Part shown: piece by piece, positions 59,675 through 59,986 of the stretch
Position numbering within the stretch: position 1 is the first letter of the stretch
Layout: the number at the start of each line of letters is the position of its first letter
Assembly (NCBI GenBank): GCA_021738065.1
Contig: JAIPCT010000012.1
Location: 1-59,986 of the forward strand
DNA length: 59,986 bases
Direction of reading: 5' to 3'
Origin: Burkholderiaceae bacterium
GTDB taxonomy: Bacteria > Pseudomonadota > Gammaproteobacteria > Burkholderiales > Rhodocyclaceae
Notes under the pieces: model-generated
Told to the model about the DNA's origin: nothing
Seen by the model: the letters and a program-made list of their open reading frames with translations, nothing else
The model's database searches: none
Program-made: the position numbers and the translations under genes

Positions 59675-59986
59675 CGACCAGGCCTTGCGTGGCGCCAGTC
59701 GTGGCCGTCTGTGCAAAGTAGCGTGCGCCGCACTGCTTGAAGCGGCGCGTCGAAAACAGCGCCTGGGCCGGCAAGCCGGCGAGCCGACTCAAGTGCTCGA
59801 TCACCGGCTGCACTTCCTCGCGCGAACGGCCGTGCACCATGCAGTACAAGTTGTATGGCCAGTGCGGCAGGCTGCGGCTGCGCCGGTAACACAAGGTGAC
59901 GCCGGGCTCGGCCGCGAACTGGCCACCGATCCGATCGACTTCGCCATCGGGCACATCGAACACCACCATCGCATTGGCCCGGTAAC
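59667..59986 (-). CDS. nirL: NirL-like siroheme decarboxylase subunit, cut by the window edge
   Basis: The last 106 codons of a gene that runs off the right edge (it begins in frame with YRANAMVVFDVP). CYRRSRSLPHWPYNLYCMVH and FSTRRFKQCGARYF are NirL-like. Order L-G-H on the minus strand matches nirDLGH, so nirD or a fused nirDL and probably nirS/nirF lie beyond the window. Confidence 0.88.
   Translation of the reverse strand, partial: YRANAMVVFDVPDGEVDRIGGQFAAEPGVTLCYRRSRSLPHWPYNLYCMVHGRSREEVQPVIEHLSRLAGLPAQALFSTRRFKQCGARYFAQTATTGATQGLVDA

Overview
The window looks like a chromosomal segment of a GC-rich (clearly above 60% G+C by eye) facultatively anaerobic, sulfur-oxidising, denitrifying betaproteobacterium. 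A Sulfuritalea/Sterolibacteriaceae-like host is my inference from gene content, not a database result. Nearly all sequence is coding and genes are packed into translationally coupled operons. No rRNA, tRNA, transposase or CRISPR array was seen.

Layout. (1) 1-1.9 kb, minus strand: a DsrC-like protein lacking the terminal cysteine, a tandem TusA sulfur carrier, a Cas6/Cmx6-like RAMP protein and a small unknown protein, divergent from dsrA. (2) 2.1-15.8 kb, plus strand: a complete reverse dissimilatory sulfite reductase operon in the canonical order dsrABEFHCMKLJOPNR, followed by a uroporphyrinogen-III methyltransferase where dsrS sits in Allochromatium. Several intercistronic gaps hold long perfect or near-perfect inverted repeats. 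(3) 16-24.3 kb: a small basic ORF, an orphan molybdopterin oxidoreductase, RidA, a divergent heme-copper oxidase-like subunit with SCO1, and a Cache/PAS/GGDEF protein. (4) 24.4-36.1 kb: nirN, two NosL-family proteins and a divergent tonB-exbB-exbD-receptor-propeller-thioredoxin operon, then a second receptor of NosA/OprC type, probably for copper. (5) 36.4-40.9 kb, minus strand: a four-gene ABC/membrane-protein operon and nirJ. (6) 41-55.4 kb, minus strand: a clade II (c-nos) nitrous oxide reductase operon, nosZ - two cytochromes c - nosB - nosD - nosG - nosH - nosF - nosL - nosY - tlpA, running on through ubiE/menG, menA, a BASS transporter and a second nosD. (7) 55.6-60 kb: a FixH-like protein, a RegB/RegA (PrrBA) redox two-component system, a cytochrome c4, and nirH, nirG and partial nirL for heme d1.

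How it fits together. Dsr proteins oxidise stored sulfur to sulfite and deliver electrons to quinone (DsrMKJOP) and NAD (DsrL). Denitrification, represented here by heme d1 synthesis and N2O reduction, is the likely electron sink. The methyltransferase supplies precorrin-2 for both siroheme (DsrAB) and heme d1. Copper for NosZ would come through the TonB receptors and NosL/NosDFY.

Most notable observations: a tandem or single palindrome of form GCGAC-N5-GTCGC (the RegA/PrrA type) lies before nosZ, tonB, the NosA-like receptor, the ABC operon and regBA itself, so a regulon can be read directly from this window; a 23-bp motif occurs eight times in coding and non-coding DNA and in different reading frames; a repeat arm encodes part of the DsrJ signal peptide; menaquinone genes sit inside the nos operon; and a Cas6-like gene sits in a sulfur-transfer operon without any CRISPR array.
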